DNA of 64,000 bases from positions 46,417,576-46,481,575 of the forward strand of contig OY294070.1 in assembly GCA_958510875.1 (NCBI GenBank), written 5' to 3'. How positions within the stretch are numbered: position 1 is the stretch's first letter; every line of letters starts with the position of its first letter. The stretch comes from Endomychus coccineus (taxonomy: Eukaryota; Arthropoda; Insecta; Coleoptera; Endomychidae). Positions 11,916 through 23,254 of this stretch are shown here, piece after piece. A program made the position numbers and the translations under genes. Under the pieces are notes generated by a model, which saw only the letters and a program-made list of their open reading frames with translations, did not search any database and was not told where the DNA came from.

Positions 11916-13366
11916 TCAGGAGTTTTCGCCGGCAGAGGGACTCACTTCAGGCGTACTGAGCTGCTCATTAGCTCGCCTGATCTCTTCCTCCGTATATTCC
12001 TTTCCTTCATCCTCTTCCCCGCCCCCTAAATAGGGTTTCATTCGATTAATATGCACCACGGCATCTTTTCTCGCTCCTAATAATCGAACCCTATAGTTTA
12101 CCGGACCGGTCTGCTCTAGTACTCGAAAAGGCCCTTTCCACTTATTCATGAGCTTTCTGCTGAGGCCTCGCACCTGCGTTTCGTCCCTTACATAAACCAG
12201 GTCGCCGAGGCGACATCTCCGGGGCTTGGCGGTCTTGTTATATTGCCGCTCTCGATAACCGGCCGCTACTGCCATGTTCCGTTTCACTTCCGGATATACT
12301 TTATTCCATCTTCCCAAAAGCTCGGCCGCATAGTGCACGTCGCTATCATAACGTGTTCTATTTTTCTCTAATTCCGTGGGGAACACTGCATCTCGACCGT
12401 ATAACAGAAAAAATGGGCTAAATCCGGTGGAAGTGTGTAGCTGCGTATTATACGCGAAAGCTAAATAAGGTACCCACGTGTCCCAATCCGACTGATCCTT
12501 GCCCACGTAATGCGACAAGATATCCTTGATCACTTGGTGCGCCCTTTCCAGTCCTCCATTCGTCTGTGGATGAAATGGGGAAGTACGACACTGTTCAATC
12601 CCTAGTATCTTACAGACTTCCTTCATCACAGCGGACATAAAGTTAGAGCCTTGGTCCGAAATAAGGACCTTCGGTGCGGAGTGACGCAGAACGACACGCT
12701 CTACAAGCGCCCGTGCTACGGTGTTTGCCGTCTGGTCAGGAATTGGCACTATCTCGATGTACTTGGTAAAGTGGTCCTGGAAAGTAAGCATGTACCGATT
12801 TTGATTATCGGACCTCACCAACGGCCCCACAATATCCATTGCCGTCCTCTCGAAAGGCTCGCATACTTCAGTAAATCTTTGTAAGGGTGCCTTTCCTAAA
12901 TGAGCTGACGTTTTCCGTTGGTTACACCGGTGGCATCTTCCGCAGTACTTCCTTATGTCTTTCCTCATTTCCGGCCAGAACAGTCTCTGACGCATCAACC
13001 GCCAAGTTTTATACTGCCCTGGGTGGCCGATGTATGTCACATCGTGGTAGTCGTGCATTGCTCTCGGTACCCAACTCTGGGGTACGACGAGTCGCTCGTA
13101 TCCATTGTCCGCCACCTGATACAAAACACTACTCTGGGACAGTCGGTATCCGTTACCCTCCCCTGACTCGGGGTCTAAGTCCCCCACTACTTGGGCACAA
13201 AACTTGTCCTTGTTCTGGGCTACCACTATATCTGCCCCATCCCATATAGGTTCTAACTCGGTGCTTGTCAAACATAGCTCTAAATCCTCTACCAACTGGA
13301 CACAGCACCTGTCCCCATCCTGCGCGGTAAGACATATCCCCGTCTTTTCCGCAGTCTTCGACTGGT
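11916..13366 (-). CDS. gypsy1 integrase domain of Pol
   Basis: This open part of Pol begins with about 85 residues of unassigned linker. A zinc-binding HHCC region follows (HDYHDVTYIGHPG, then CGRCHRC). The catalytic core has Asp in AMDIVGP, Asp in ISDQGSNF and Glu in GGLERAHQVIK, the D,D(35)E triad of retroviral-type integrases. A GPFRV/INRMKPY end typical of Gypsy integrases and an acidic tail ending at 11916 complete it. No stops occur in this part, although the upstream half of pol is broken, so it cannot now be made as a polyprotein. It would insert the cDNA and produce the 4-bp duplication seen at the ends. Confidence 0.88.
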
Positions 13367-13776
13367 CCAACACATAGATCCTAACCTTAATGGGCGCGTG
13401 ACCGAACATCCACTCTATCATTTGCCCAATGACTCCCCAGTCTAACCCGTCTAATCCGCACGCGATTCGTGGCATAGCTAACCATAAAACCCCTTTTTCC
13501 AAACATAACTGCCTAAGGTTCCAGAGGGCTTGGAACACGGATCGTTCCGTGGGCTTATCGGTACTTTTGTCCTTGGTGACCATATGTAACGTGAGGCGCC
13601 CTTGGACTTCCATACTGGCAACCTCCCACCTTCTTATTCTGTTTCTTCAGCAGGTAGGTGTTTCCAAATGCCTCCCGAAATTGTCGGGCAACTCCCTGGG
13701 ACATGCCGAAATCCGCACCCACACAGTGAGCCAAAGCGAATTTCTCTGGGGCTTTAAGCAGATCTCCTTCAACGTT
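13367..13776 (-). pseudogene. macrodomain (TARG1/OARD1-like) inside gypsy1 Pol
   Basis: Between RNase H and integrase the translation reads NVEGDLLKAP, ALAHCVGADFGMSQGVARQF, then after a one-base shift near 13625-13635 LTLHMVTKDKSTDKPT and AMPRIACGLDGLDW, ending in VRIYVL. This matches the macrodomain fold and most closely the TARG1/OARD1 group, which removes ADP-ribose from proteins. The residues I recall as catalytic in TARG1, the Lys after the VT/IT pair and the Asp after CGL, are both present. A retroelement could use it to blunt PARP-based host defence, but that is inference. The domain sits in the normal Pol frame on both sides, so it was part of the polyprotein before decay. Confidence 0.75.
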
Positions 13777-14511
13777 GTCTACTGATTTACCCCCGATCTG
13801 CTTTCCTGCTATGTCCTGTAGACATCTGTCCATTTCAAAGTCCCAATCCGGGCTCTCGTAGACCCGACTTAAGGCGTCTACGTTCCCGTGCTTCCTCCCA
13901 GGTCGATGTATGACCTCTATGTCGCACTTCGACAGCAAGATCGACCACCGTCCCAATCTTGAGGTGGGATCCTTCAGTGATAACAGCCACTTGAGGGAAA
14001 TGTGGTCCGTTACTACCTCGAAGTTTTTTCCATACAGGAAACACCTGTACTGCCTCACTCCAAATACAACTGCGAGGCATTCCAGTTCAGTGTCCGTGTA
14101 CCTGGTCTCCGCGCCGGTCAATTTCCTGCTCGCAAAAGCTACAGGCCGTTCGTGCCCATCGACCTTTTGGCTTAGCACAGCGGCGATACCTGTTCCTGAC
14201 GCATCCGTTGATAGGATGAACGGTTCCTCGAAATTAGGATGGATCAGCACGCTTTCCGAGGTCAAGGCCTCCTTTAAGCTGTTAATGGACCCCAGCACCT
14301 GTTACGGGATTATAAACTTCACGTCCTTCTTGGTTAGCTGTGTAAGTGGGGCCGCTAGCTCAGCAAAGTTCGAGATAAACTTCCGGTACCATCCTACCAA
14401 GCCTGAATATCCTCGCACCTCTTTTACCTCAGTGGGAATGGGAAAATCCTTGATAGCTTGCACCTTGTCTGTTAAAGGGCTTACACCCGCCTTGGAAATT
14501 TCGTGGCCTAA
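13777..14511 (-). pseudogene. gypsy1 RNase H region of Pol
   Basis: This covers the RT thumb and the RNase H domain: FILSTDASGTGIAAVLSQ with the first Asp, TDTELECLAVV with the Glu, FEVVTDHISLKWLL with the second Asp, and RRGRK-like HRPGRKHGNVDALSRV at the end. In-frame stop codons interrupt the lead-in at about 14513 and 14300. This is the standard Gypsy order after RT, except that a macrodomain rather than integrase comes next. Confidence 0.85.
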
Positions 14512-15528
14512 CTAGGTTACTTTTGGTTTCAACATGTGACACTTACTAGGTTTTAACTTTATGTTGGCTTCCGCTAGGCGATCGAAAACTAGGGCCAGTC
14601 GTCGTAGATGTTCGGTCACATCGTCGGCACTATAAGTGATGATATCGTCCAGATATACGCTGCAAATGAGATGGTTCAACCCGGCCATTGCGGTGTTAAT
14701 AAAGCGAGCAAAAGTACTAGGGCTATTTGACAATCAGAAAGGCATACGCAGAAACTCATAATGACCATCCATCGTGCTGAAAGCCGTTTTTTCGATGTCC
14801 GAAGTTTCCATTTTTATTTGATGATAGGCCGAGGCTACATCAAACACGCTGAACAGACTGGCCTCTCCGAATTGTTCCAGTAGCTCCTCTATGAGAGGGA
14901 GCGGGTAGTAGTCCCTCTTAGTCACGGCGTTAAGAGCCCTATAATCGATGCAAACTCGGATCTTCATAGAGCCGTCGGGCTGCTTCCGTCTTATCATAAC
15001 TACAGGAGCGTTCCAGGGACTTTTCGACTCCCTTATTATCTTATCGTCCAGTAGCCGATCGATCTCCTTTCTCAGTTCATCCCTAGTATGGAAAGGTACT
15101 CGATAAGGGGCTTTCGAGATGGGAGGTACATTTTCGGTGATTATTCGATGTTTCACCTGATCAGTGCTGGATAGGATCTCGTTCTCTCCACAAAAGATGT
15201 GGTCGTATCTTTTAAGGAGGGCTCTCACTAAGGCTTGGGTGTCCTTAGGTAGATGAGACAAATCCACTGCGTCTGAATTCCCTGTTTCTCGGTCTTCCCA
15301 ATCTGGTCTACACCATAACTGCGCCGGACGAGCCGGTTCGACCTGCTTCTGAGCCTTACTTAAAACTTCCAGTCCAGTAGATAGGGTGCCCAGCACAGTC
15401 TTTGCCCTCAGTCGGACCGCGTAGTTGTTCAAATTCATCAGACGAATTCTCACTTTCTTGGTGAATGGTACTACCGCGTTGGCGATCAGTACTCCTACTT
15501 CCAGGTCTTTACCCAAGGCTTCAATCAT
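14512..15528 (-). pseudogene. gypsy1 reverse transcriptase
   Basis: The RT has the Gypsy pattern: PYRVPFHTRDELRKEI, SPWNAPVVMIRRKQPDGS, RVCIDYRALN, FSVFDVASAYHQI with the first catalytic Asp, FLRMPF and SVYLDDI with the Asp pair near 14655. A TGA at about 14732 interrupts the segment right after RMPF, where the family has Gly, so a single base change explains it. Another stop lies just after the SKCHMLKPKVT region. The copy cannot make active RT. Confidence 0.9.
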
Positions 15529-15597
15529 TCCTAGTTCTCCCGTAGGTTTTTGACCTACTTCACCCCAACATTCGATTTCACTTCGAGGAGGTATCGA

Positions 15598-16449
15598 TTA
15601 CCTTTCCCATAAACTTACGTGACATAGCCGTGTGGAGGGCGGTTTCGCTTCGGAATTCCTGCGCGGGCCTTTCGGTGTATCGCCTTTACTGATTTCCGTG
15701 ATATGTGGAGGTTTATGCAATGAGAGGGACCTATCGGAGGGTTTGGGCCGAGGCAGTGAAGCTACCTGGGGGTACGTTGGTTTTACCGGTGGTGGTTCAG
15801 AGTAACGAGAGGGTCTGCATGGTATTCCTTCTGTGGTTGAAGGAACCTGCGGTTGTTGAGGCTTTGCCTTAGCGAACGGGGTGGCGATAGTACTAGGCGT
15901 TGTCGGTTTTGGTGTCACCAGCACCTGACTTGGACGTTTACAGGGCACATCCATAACAAGTGGCCTAGTTATTCCTCTAATCTTGATGATGTTACGAGCA
16001 TAGTCGATGATGGCTTCGCACTTGTTCAAAAAGTATCTGCCCAAAATCCCGTCTACATGTAGTGGAAGGCTTTTAACCACCACCCAGTCTTGCAATAGGT
16101 GGGGACGCCATCTGTTATATTCAACATGGCATTGAACCAGGGCGGAAGAGGTCATTTCTTTTCCAGAAATGCCCACCAAGCGAATCACGCCGGGCAGGGA
16201 TACTGCCTCGCTTGGTACGCTACTTTCTTTTAAAAGAGAGAGAGCAGATCCGGTGTCTATGCATAAAGTGCGCTGTTGTTCGTTTAATCGAACCTTCAAG
16301 TTAGTGGGTCCTCCGAATGACCCTATGCCTCCTACACAAGGGACTACTACCCTGGGTGTTGTGGGTCTCGTCCCTTTCTCCATCGAGGGTTGTATGGCTC
16401 TGAAGTTACCATTCCCTTTTTCCTGACGCTTTACCAACGTCCACTCCAC
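15598..16449 (-). CDS. gypsy1 protease region
   Basis: The open stretch carries a retropepsin active site, LCIDTGSALSLL (Asp-Thr-Gly-Ser), around 16250, followed by the GILGRYFL segment near 16030 that corresponds to the second conserved retropepsin block. A long Pro/Thr/Lys-rich linker leads toward RT. It would cleave the Gag-Pol polyprotein. It is separated from RT by about 70 bases and a frame break, and from the zinc-knuckle part of gag by about 60 bases. Confidence 0.8.
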   Translation of the reverse strand: MEWTLVKRQEKGNGNFRAIQPSMEKGTRPTTPRVVVPCVGGIGSFGGPTNLKVRLNEQQRTLCIDTGSALSLLKESSVPSEAVSLPGVIRLVGISGKEMTSSALVQCHVEYNRWRPHLLQDWVVVKSLPLHVDGILGRYFLNKCEAIIDYARNIIKIRGITRPLVMDVPCKRPSQVLVTPKPTTPSTIATPFAKAKPQQPQVPSTTEGIPCRPSRYSEPPPVKPTYPQVASLPRPKPSDRSLSLHKPPHITEISKGDTPKGPRRNSEAKPPSTRLCHVSLWER

Positions 16450-16505
16450 TTGCTCCTCAACCCCACTAGCAACCTTGCTCCTAGGAGCTTCCGGACAAGG
16501 TCGTG

Positions 16506-17421
16506 CTAGTTTAAAGCCGGTTTTGCTTGTCTCGAAGGTCGAGCGGTGTTCGGCTTCCTACCCCCTCTAGGTTCACTCCTTCGATTGTAGGTTCCGATGT
16601 CGCGGCAACCTATTGCGATGTGGCCTGGTTTCCCGCATCTAAAACAGGTGACGGGCTGCCTTGTTGTTCCAGTTCGGATCTCATTTGGACAGTCGGGATT
16701 ATAGTGCTCTTCTTCCCCGCACCCATAACATCGCACCTTTTCCATTTGTGGTGCTACCAAACTAGGAGGGGCTGAGGGTCTTGACCTCAACTGGAGCTCC
16801 ACCCTTTCTGACTGCCTAGCCATTTCTTCCTACTTTTTGAGGGTAAGGCTTGGTTCTCGCATTAATGCTGTTCCGATATCCCGCATCAATTATTTCCTTA
16901 AGCCCTGCTTAAACTGGTGGATCATAGTCCGTTCAGTATTCTTCCTCAACCCCGGAATTTCCTCTTCCACTGCATCCATCAGATGCTCTTCCAAGACCTG
17001 CCTCCCAAAATGCTTAATACGTGTGGCAAATTCGGCCACCGATTCATCGTGACGTTGGATGCACTTGGCCAGTTTAGCCAAGCTTTCCCCTGATGTTCGT
17101 AGAGGCGTAAAACGCTCTATCAGCTTGTCTCGGAAGTCGTCATAATCCAAATTATCCAAATCGGCATCCGCTTGGAAGTAAATGTACGCTTCCTCCTAGT
17201 CGGAACTTTAGTATTTTCAAAGTATTCTCTTCCGACCAACCATCCAGTTTAGACCTTTGCTCTAATTTGACAAAATAGGCCTTCACATTTCCCTTCCCGG
17301 AAAAGGGATCCACTGTTCCAGCGACCATGCCTAAAGGCATACTTGGCCATAAAGCTGCTAGTGGGGCTGGGCCTGGTACACCTGCAGGATTCATTTGCAA
17401 TCCGGAATGTGTAGCTCTCAC
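16506..17421 (-). pseudogene. gypsy1 gag, capsid and nucleocapsid parts
   Basis: Three overlapping or adjacent open pieces make up gag. The first (from 17421) has DPFSGKGNVKAYFVKLEQ, the usual start of a retrotransposon capsid domain. The second (17159-16890) has FRDKLIERFTPL and VAEFATRIKHFGRQ, typical of the Gypsy gag domain. The third (16823-16506) has two CCHC knuckles, CYGCGEEEHYNPDC and CFRCGKPGHIAIGC, for binding genomic RNA. Frame changes between the pieces at about 17155-17200 and 16830-16890 show decay. Confidence 0.85.
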
Positions 17422-18362
17422 TCTGATGATACCGCTACCGTAAAACCAACTATGTACCTACTAGACACCACCCAAAGAAAAAAAATGTTTGACCTCTCGT
17501 TAGCTTTCGGCTACTTCCTTAAATTGAATTTGGAAGAAATTCAAAGGTAAAATACAACTGATGAATTTAATCTGCGTTGAAAGTTAGAAATAAAACAAAA
17601 TTTTTACTTAAATTGTTACTATAAAATTTTTTTTTAATGTGTTTAGGTTGACCCTGCAATACAAGAATAATTTGGAGAACAACAAAAAATATAAAAAAAT
17701 GTAAAATCAAAATGCAGAACTGCCAGAATCAAAATCTTTCTGCTCGAGCACGTAATTAGTGCCTATACACGAGAGACACCTTTTGATTCAATTCACCCGG
17801 CTCCTTCCCTTGCTGGTTCACTGTTCCTTGACCTAGTTACACAAAAATAATATACACTTTCTTTTGGCCCTAGTCTGCGAGCTCCTACAATGCTGTAAGC
17901 ACTTAATTCAAGCTATTAAATTTAAAGCACCTACTATTTATTCTGATGGTCACACCCCTCTCCGATAAGAATCCGTTCTCATGAAAAAGGTATACGGAAA
18001 CCTTATCAGATTCCCTAAATGAAAGGTTGATTTTACCTTGTTGCTATTAATGGTAAACAAAACTTCCTAATTGGAAATAAATAATTTCCGAACACTCAAT
18101 TGCTATGTCTGATTTCACAGGCGCTCAGTGTACATGCTTTAAATGATCTGACCTACTATTTACTGGGGTTATTGAACTACTACCCAATTATTAACTATAC
18201 TGTTCTATGTTCTCAACACCATACGCACTATTATTTCCCTCGCGTTATAACCGCACTTTAAAACGAAACCATGAAATGTTTTGTTACTTCCGAAACTGTA
18301 ACTACTAAATTTTTCGAAGACGTGGATGATAACCTTGTTATTTAGGCTTAAAAAAACCTAAG
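17422..18362 (-). other. gypsy1 5' leader, no gene seen
   Basis: About 940 bases between the primer binding site and gag. It would hold the packaging signal. It has no ORF or repeat that I can interpret. Confidence 0.45.
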
Positions 18363-18380
18363 ATCCCACCGCTGCCACCA
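18363..18380 (-). promoter_or_regulatory. primer binding site of gypsy1, tRNA-Leu-like
   Basis: On the minus strand, two bases after the 5' LTR, comes TGGTGGCAGCGGTGGGAT. It starts with TGG, complementary to a tRNA CCA end, and continues into a GTGGGAT stretch that fits the T-arm of a leucine tRNA. The tRNA identity is a guess; the site itself is well placed. Confidence 0.7.
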
Positions 18381-18382
18381 AA

Positions 18383-21015
18383 TATAATAAACCGAGCTGG
18401 TACTTGGGAGCAAACTATTAAACTTATTTATGATGTTATTACACACAAGCCAGGCGAACCAAATCCTGCTCAAAATATTACTAGGTTATGTTTGTTTACT
18501 GTTCCCTCAGGTCAAAGCCCTATGGGATCATATGCGGCTACGGAGAGTGAAAACCTTAAGGTAACTATTGCTATGATAGCTACCCTTTTATGCAACTCGA
18601 GGGTTGCGGAGATTGTAGAATGCATGGTTACACTACGAGGAGTGCCCTGTCGTTGGTAGAATGGTTTAAATTTAGCTGCCACCAGTCCCCTTTTGAGATG
18701 TTTTAGAGAATAGTTCAGGGAACGAAACTAAACTCGAAGGAGTTCCCCTCCAGTAGCACTTGGTATAAAATAGTTTAGTAGCGGGGCCTTTCCTGGCCGA
18801 TTATATACTAGGCTAGTATGACAGGTTCACGTTGCTGAAAATGTTCGGAATGACAATCCCGAAAGGATTGTTCTCTTCCACTATAACGTTATCTAAGGGA
18901 TGGTGTATCAATGAAGAACAATGGGAACAGTATAAGTTGTATATTGGGAAAAGGTATTCGTATACAAAACAATAATAATAATCAACGAATATAGACACTA
19001 AGTCCCATTCAAATATACATAAAGTGGAAAATATGACGAATAGTCAACAAGAAACAAAACGAAATTTAAATTAAACGAAATTAATTTGATGCTAATTATC
19101 TGAATGGTTTCGAATGATTTTATGTATTATAAATTGATAAAACCTTATCAAGAATGATCAATTAGTGAATTATTGATTCGCCTGATGTAACGTAGCCAGA
19201 GAGTTGTTTCTTAGCGGGCTAACCTTATTTTTGAAATGAATATACCACTCTGATGGAGTAACTAAGGTTAAAAAGTGGACCAGAGGGGCCACTGATAGTA
19301 AGGTTGAGATTCCAGAAGGGTGACTCCCTAAATAAATAGCCCTGTTGCCTTGTCCACAACTACCTGGTTCGCTATGTATATGAAGGTCAAGTAATTGACA
19401 CAACAAGATAATCAATATAAAGGAACACTAGTTTTCAAGATAAACTCGAACTCTTTCTCTTAAAATTCGCCGCTGATGGCAGTCTCAATAGGGGTTTTTA
19501 GAACCCTTCAAATTCCAATTAAAATACCCTTATAGCAACTTTTAAATAATGATCTTTCCCCAAATAATTATGTATTTGACTCTACACTTACAATAACTCT
19601 AATTTCAATTATACCTATCCTAAGTAGATCCCATATATGCACTACAAAATATGAGAAAATCGCAGATGGATCAGTACGCTTCTAGTAAGTCAAAATACTC
19701 TATTAATGGTTACAGTCCTCTATATACCAACACAAAAACAAGAAAGGGGGGTGATGACCTCAGAATTTTTGGCTTGAATACAGACTAAAATAGCTTGTTC
19801 TATAGACTTACCCTGACTCAGTATTTAATCCTTAATCCACAAAGTGAACCAGTAACACCTGAGTTTAGACTTCACGCACGGCCTCCACAAAATGTATTAC
19901 GCGGCGTCTTTTTGTTAAGTTATAAATTACACCACGGAGCTAGTTCTCTCTCGCACCCAGATCAAATTGTCTAATCGTTAAAGGAAATAAATCCTCCAAA
20001 ATGTAAAATTACTTTAGATTTCTATCATCAAGTTACCAATGACGTTCTCCACAATTTCTTTTACAGGTTATTTTAGATTCTAGTTACCAACAATATTCAC
20101 TTAATAGCAAATGATATTTAAAGTAAAATGTAAGTTCTCTTGAAACTGACACTTAGAATGATTTTAGGTGAATGAAAGTGAACTTTAAGAATGATAAAAA
20201 TTGATTCGAATGAATTAAATTACTTTGAGTAATAAACAAAAGAAAAATATAGTTTCAAAAATAGGAATCTTGTAACTTGTAATACAAAAAAAAACAATCA
20301 AATGACTAAGTTAAAAATATCAGTTAAAAGAATTAATGAATCTGGCTTTGAGAGAGATGGAGCTATATGTACAAGGAAGTGAGCTTACCCAGCAAGATAC
20401 GACACAGGAACTGCCTTTTTCCTAAGAGTTTTCATTTTTATATTTCGGATCCCGCCGAAACTGGCTTCCCTACCAGGCTAAAATAAAATTCAAACGAACC
20501 AATGAAGTTTGTTGTACCACGTTGTACTTTGCCCTAACACACAAATCTGTATTTAGAGTTGGCTGTTTTCCACATCGAGGGGCAGTGAGTGACCACAAAA
20601 AAGATTTTTCCAACACTGCTTAATCAGCGGTTCTGGCCGCCGCCTGTGAATAAGTGAAATTCTACAGATTTGTACTTTGAATGCCCTAATCCTTAAAAAT
20701 CACGTACGACTTGTAAAAGGTATCGGATGGCGGTTTCCTGTCGCCAGACTGGAATTCCATCATTTCAATCTGAATAAAACTCTAATTGTTGAATCTAGGA
20801 TGTCTATGTATAGTCTGTTCCTGTCAGGAATTTAGAATTTTAGATTTTGAAATGCCCGTAAGGACGGAACTACACGCTACGGAATGATTTGAGTTGTACT
20901 CTCATGTGTCTAGTATTCCTGGTTTACTCAGAGTAACTTAATATTCGGGAGTTTTCTCTCGCTTACGCTACTTTGATTCAATCGTGAAAAATAAATAATC
21001 CCCCGGATTATTACA
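18383..21015 (-). repeat. 5' LTR of gypsy1
   Basis: A 2,633-base direct repeat matching 892-3202. Its inner end reads TATAATAAACC where the other copy has TGTAATAAACC, one substitution away from the expected end. It carries 322 extra bases at 20228-20549. It is followed at once by GTAC, the target duplication. Confidence 0.9.
20228..20549. other. 322-base segment present only in the right LTR
   Basis: The left LTR reads directly across TACTTTG/TATTTAGAG at about 2735, whereas the right LTR has 322 bases between the same flanks. It has no clear inverted ends, tail or target duplication, so it may equally be a deletion in the left copy. Confidence 0.6.
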
Positions 21016-21090
21016 GTACTTTAACCGAATTCATGTGAACTAAGTATTGGTGTCAATGACCCTCGTTGTCGAGACACCTTAATTTAATTT
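21016..21090 (+). other. 3' end of the I-clade element, resumed after gypsy1
   Basis: The sequence after the right LTR continues the 3' untranslated end of the I-like element cut at 891. It carries the GTAC duplication and then a GAGACACCTTAAT-type terminus common in I-clade elements. Directly after it the minus-strand pol-like sequence of gypsy2 begins, so the I element sits inside gypsy2. The exact end is uncertain by about 10 bases. Confidence 0.55.
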
Positions 21091-21372
21091 GGAAAAAAAT
21101 CCTTGGTATTGTGAATTTAGATCGAAAACATAGAATTTGTTGTTATCATTATTAACATTGAATATTTTTGGTAATGGTAATCTAACAATTTCATCGTGGT
21201 AACTAACATGATTTACAGATTGCATTTTGAAAGGTCCATGTTCTACAAATTGTAATTGTAATATTTATTTACTGTATCTTCACTAATTAAAGATTTCATA
21301 GAGCCAGTATCGATCATTAATTTTATGTCAAGTTTGGGTATTATTATATACGGTAGTTTAGGATTATTGTCA
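21091..21372 (-). pseudogene. gypsy2 protease fragment
   Basis: The minus-strand translation near 21270-21350 reads IKLMIDTGSMKSLISEDTV, a retropepsin active-site segment. It is cut at about 21090 by the 3' end of the I element and is out of frame with the upstream gag tail. Confidence 0.65.
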
Positions 21373-22672
21373 TTATTTAATTGAACTATTGTGGATTGTT
21401 GAAGGTTTGATCCAACTGAATATTTTCATCTTCGTTTTGTTCTTCGAAATAATAATTATTATCTTCGAATAATGCTCTGAATATTCGATTTCCGAATGTT
21501 CAGGTTCTATTTCCTGTTCTGTTTCGTCTGTTTCTATCTCTTGGTGAAATAGTTCTTCGGCAGCCCAATTTACGGGTGCAGGTCTTTGATGTTGTGGACG
21601 TACGTTTTGGGTATTCCTCGACATGTTAACCGTGGAAGTTTCCATCGGAGTTGATTAATAATTATTATTCGCATAGCGTTTGAATGTATTATGTGAATTT
21701 ACTGTTTGTTGTGGTTGTTTGCATGAATTAAATTGTTGTTGGGGTGGTTTGTAGTAATTCGTTGATTGTTGTGGCTTAAAATTATTCTGAGAATGAATAA
21801 TTACTATTTCTGAATTGTGTATTATGTGCTCGATTAAAGTGTGGAACTTGAGGTGCGTGACTTGAAGTGAATTTAGGAATAAACATATTCGATGACGGTG
21901 ATGATACCGTATAATTATGAGTACTACTCATTCTAGCTGGAATTTTATCATAACTCTGCATATATTTATTATTTGGATTATCATGTCTATCTGCGTACAA
22001 GAAGTTTTCTTCATCTACAACTAAACTCATCGCATGTTCTAAATGAGGCGGTTTCTGTATACGAATAGCTAAACCTAATTGTGACGGTAAACCATGCAAA
22101 AATGTTTGTAACGCTAAATTGTCGTATATGTTTGTTTTAACTGTACGTATGTTATCATCATTAATAGTTGATCTTAATTTTGTTTGTGATAAACTTTCTA
22201 CATCTTGAATTCTCATACCGAATTGATATGAAGATTCTCTAGGCCCTGGTTTCAATGACATGAGATCCCTGACTAAAAAATCCTCGTTTTTCTGATCTGA
22301 GAAATATTGTAATAATAATTCTTTGATTATTGGCCAATTTGTGGCATCTTCACGAGTGCCAATCAATATTCTAGCCCTACCTTCTAGTTTTGAAATTATC
22401 GATCTAAGTAACCATTTATTTTTTGGGTCATTTGAATTCAATCGATCAGCAAATGTATTAATTAAATATTCATAAGCAGTAATAAAAATAGCAAGAGTTG
22501 CTTTGTTTCCATCATATGTGGGGATTGCATTTAAATGATATTGTTGCAATTGTAATTCTGCCATATCTGTACTAGTATGTTCTCTATTTGAATATAAGTT
22601 ATAACGTGAGGTTGGACTTCTACTTCTATTATTTTTAATGGGAGAATAAAATTCTTGATCAGAATCGCTCAT
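21373..22672 (-). pseudogene. gypsy2 gag
   Basis: The 296-codon first part (22672-21782) has the retrotransposon gag fold signature: LNAIPTYDGNKATLAIFITAYEYL, then WPIIKELLLQYF and YQFGMRIQDVESL, with LQTFLHGLPSQLGLAIR at the end. A one-base shift at about 21785 leads into a Gln/Asn-rich stretch and an acidic tail ending at 21373. There is no CCHC knuckle, as in the 17.6/297 and errantivirus group. It would form the particle shell. The shift and the loss of pol make it inactive. Confidence 0.75.
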
Positions 22673-22985
22673 CGAAATTATATATCACTTGAAAAATTGG
22701 AGAGTGGAATGAGGAATTGAGAATGCTTACAGTACTGTTACGTATGCTGTCTTCATATTTTTGATTCTTCCTTCTTTCCTAAGTATAGGAGCTTTGGCGA
22801 TGCTGTCTTCTGCTTCCTGCGGCTTGAAGAGGTTGTTCAGGCCCTGGTGACAATATTCAATGGTTCTTGTAGTTGAATCACGGTCCAGCGAACGATGTTT
22901 GGTACCCTTTGCTTGTCAACCACTGAATTTACTTCCAAATAAATTATTGAAATGAACCAAAATTTGCTATAAACTTTGTTTTGGA
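22673..22985 (-). other. gypsy2 5' leader, no gene seen
   Basis: Untranslated sequence between the primer binding site and gag; nothing else recognised. Confidence 0.5.
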
Positions 22986-23003
22986 ATCCTACCGACTGCG
23001 CCA
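22986..23003 (-). promoter_or_regulatory. primer binding site of gypsy2, tRNA-Ser-like
   Basis: The minus strand reads TGGCGCAGTCGGTAGGAT next to an ATCATAAT-ending LTR. This matches the serine-tRNA primer site used by the 17.6/297 group as I remember it. Confidence 0.7.
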
Positions 23004-23254
23004 ATTATGATCGGCCGTTTGGAACTTTACTTTAAAAAAATTTATTGAGTAAAATACAGCAGGAATTATAGCTACTGTACAAGGCAGAGTAACAACAACT
23101 AATAATTAATGTCTCTTAAGTCGAGCAAGAATATATAACATTATGAACGTGCTGTTTATTAATAACAAAGCACGTTGGCAATAGTATGATAAATTCTTAG
23201 TAAGTTAATAAAGTTCATTTGACCATATACAGTCATATAGTACATCCTAACACT
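23004..23254 (-). repeat. 5' LTR of gypsy2
   Basis: About 251 bases on the minus strand, from AGTG to the primer site. The boundary is taken where element B coding similarity stops and an AGTG start appears. No partner LTR is in the window, so the outer end is tentative. Confidence 0.5.

Larger units (their letters stand above)
892..21015 (-). mobile_element. gypsy1: long-LTR Gypsy element with macrodomain and env-like gene
   Basis: This is a minus-strand Ty3/Gypsy element. Both ends are long direct repeats with TG...CA style ends (TGTAATAA at each terminus), flanked by GTAC at 888-891 and 21016-21019, a 4-bp duplication as usual for Gypsy integrases. On the minus strand the order is LTR, primer binding site, gag, protease, RT, RNase H, macrodomain, integrase, env-like gene, purine-rich tract, LTR. 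A CR1-type element is inserted between integrase and env. The two LTRs differ by roughly 2 percent by eye plus a 322-base indel, and the genes carry several stops and shifts, so it is an old, inactive copy. Confidence 0.9.
21091..23254 (-). mobile_element. gypsy2: 5' part of a 17.6/297-like Gypsy element
   Basis: Minus-strand LTR, primer binding site, gag and the start of protease are visible. The rest of pol is cut off by the I-clade element and would resume left of the window. The LTR start (AGTG) and the serine-tRNA type primer site resemble the 17.6/297 group of insect Gypsy elements. It interrupts ORF1 of R1-clade element B. Confidence 0.7.

Noticed and set aside
13367..13776. Macrodomain region as a separately inserted host gene fragment
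   Set aside because: It is colinear and in the Pol frame with RNase H before and integrase after, apart from a one-base shift inside it, with no sign of insertion boundaries.
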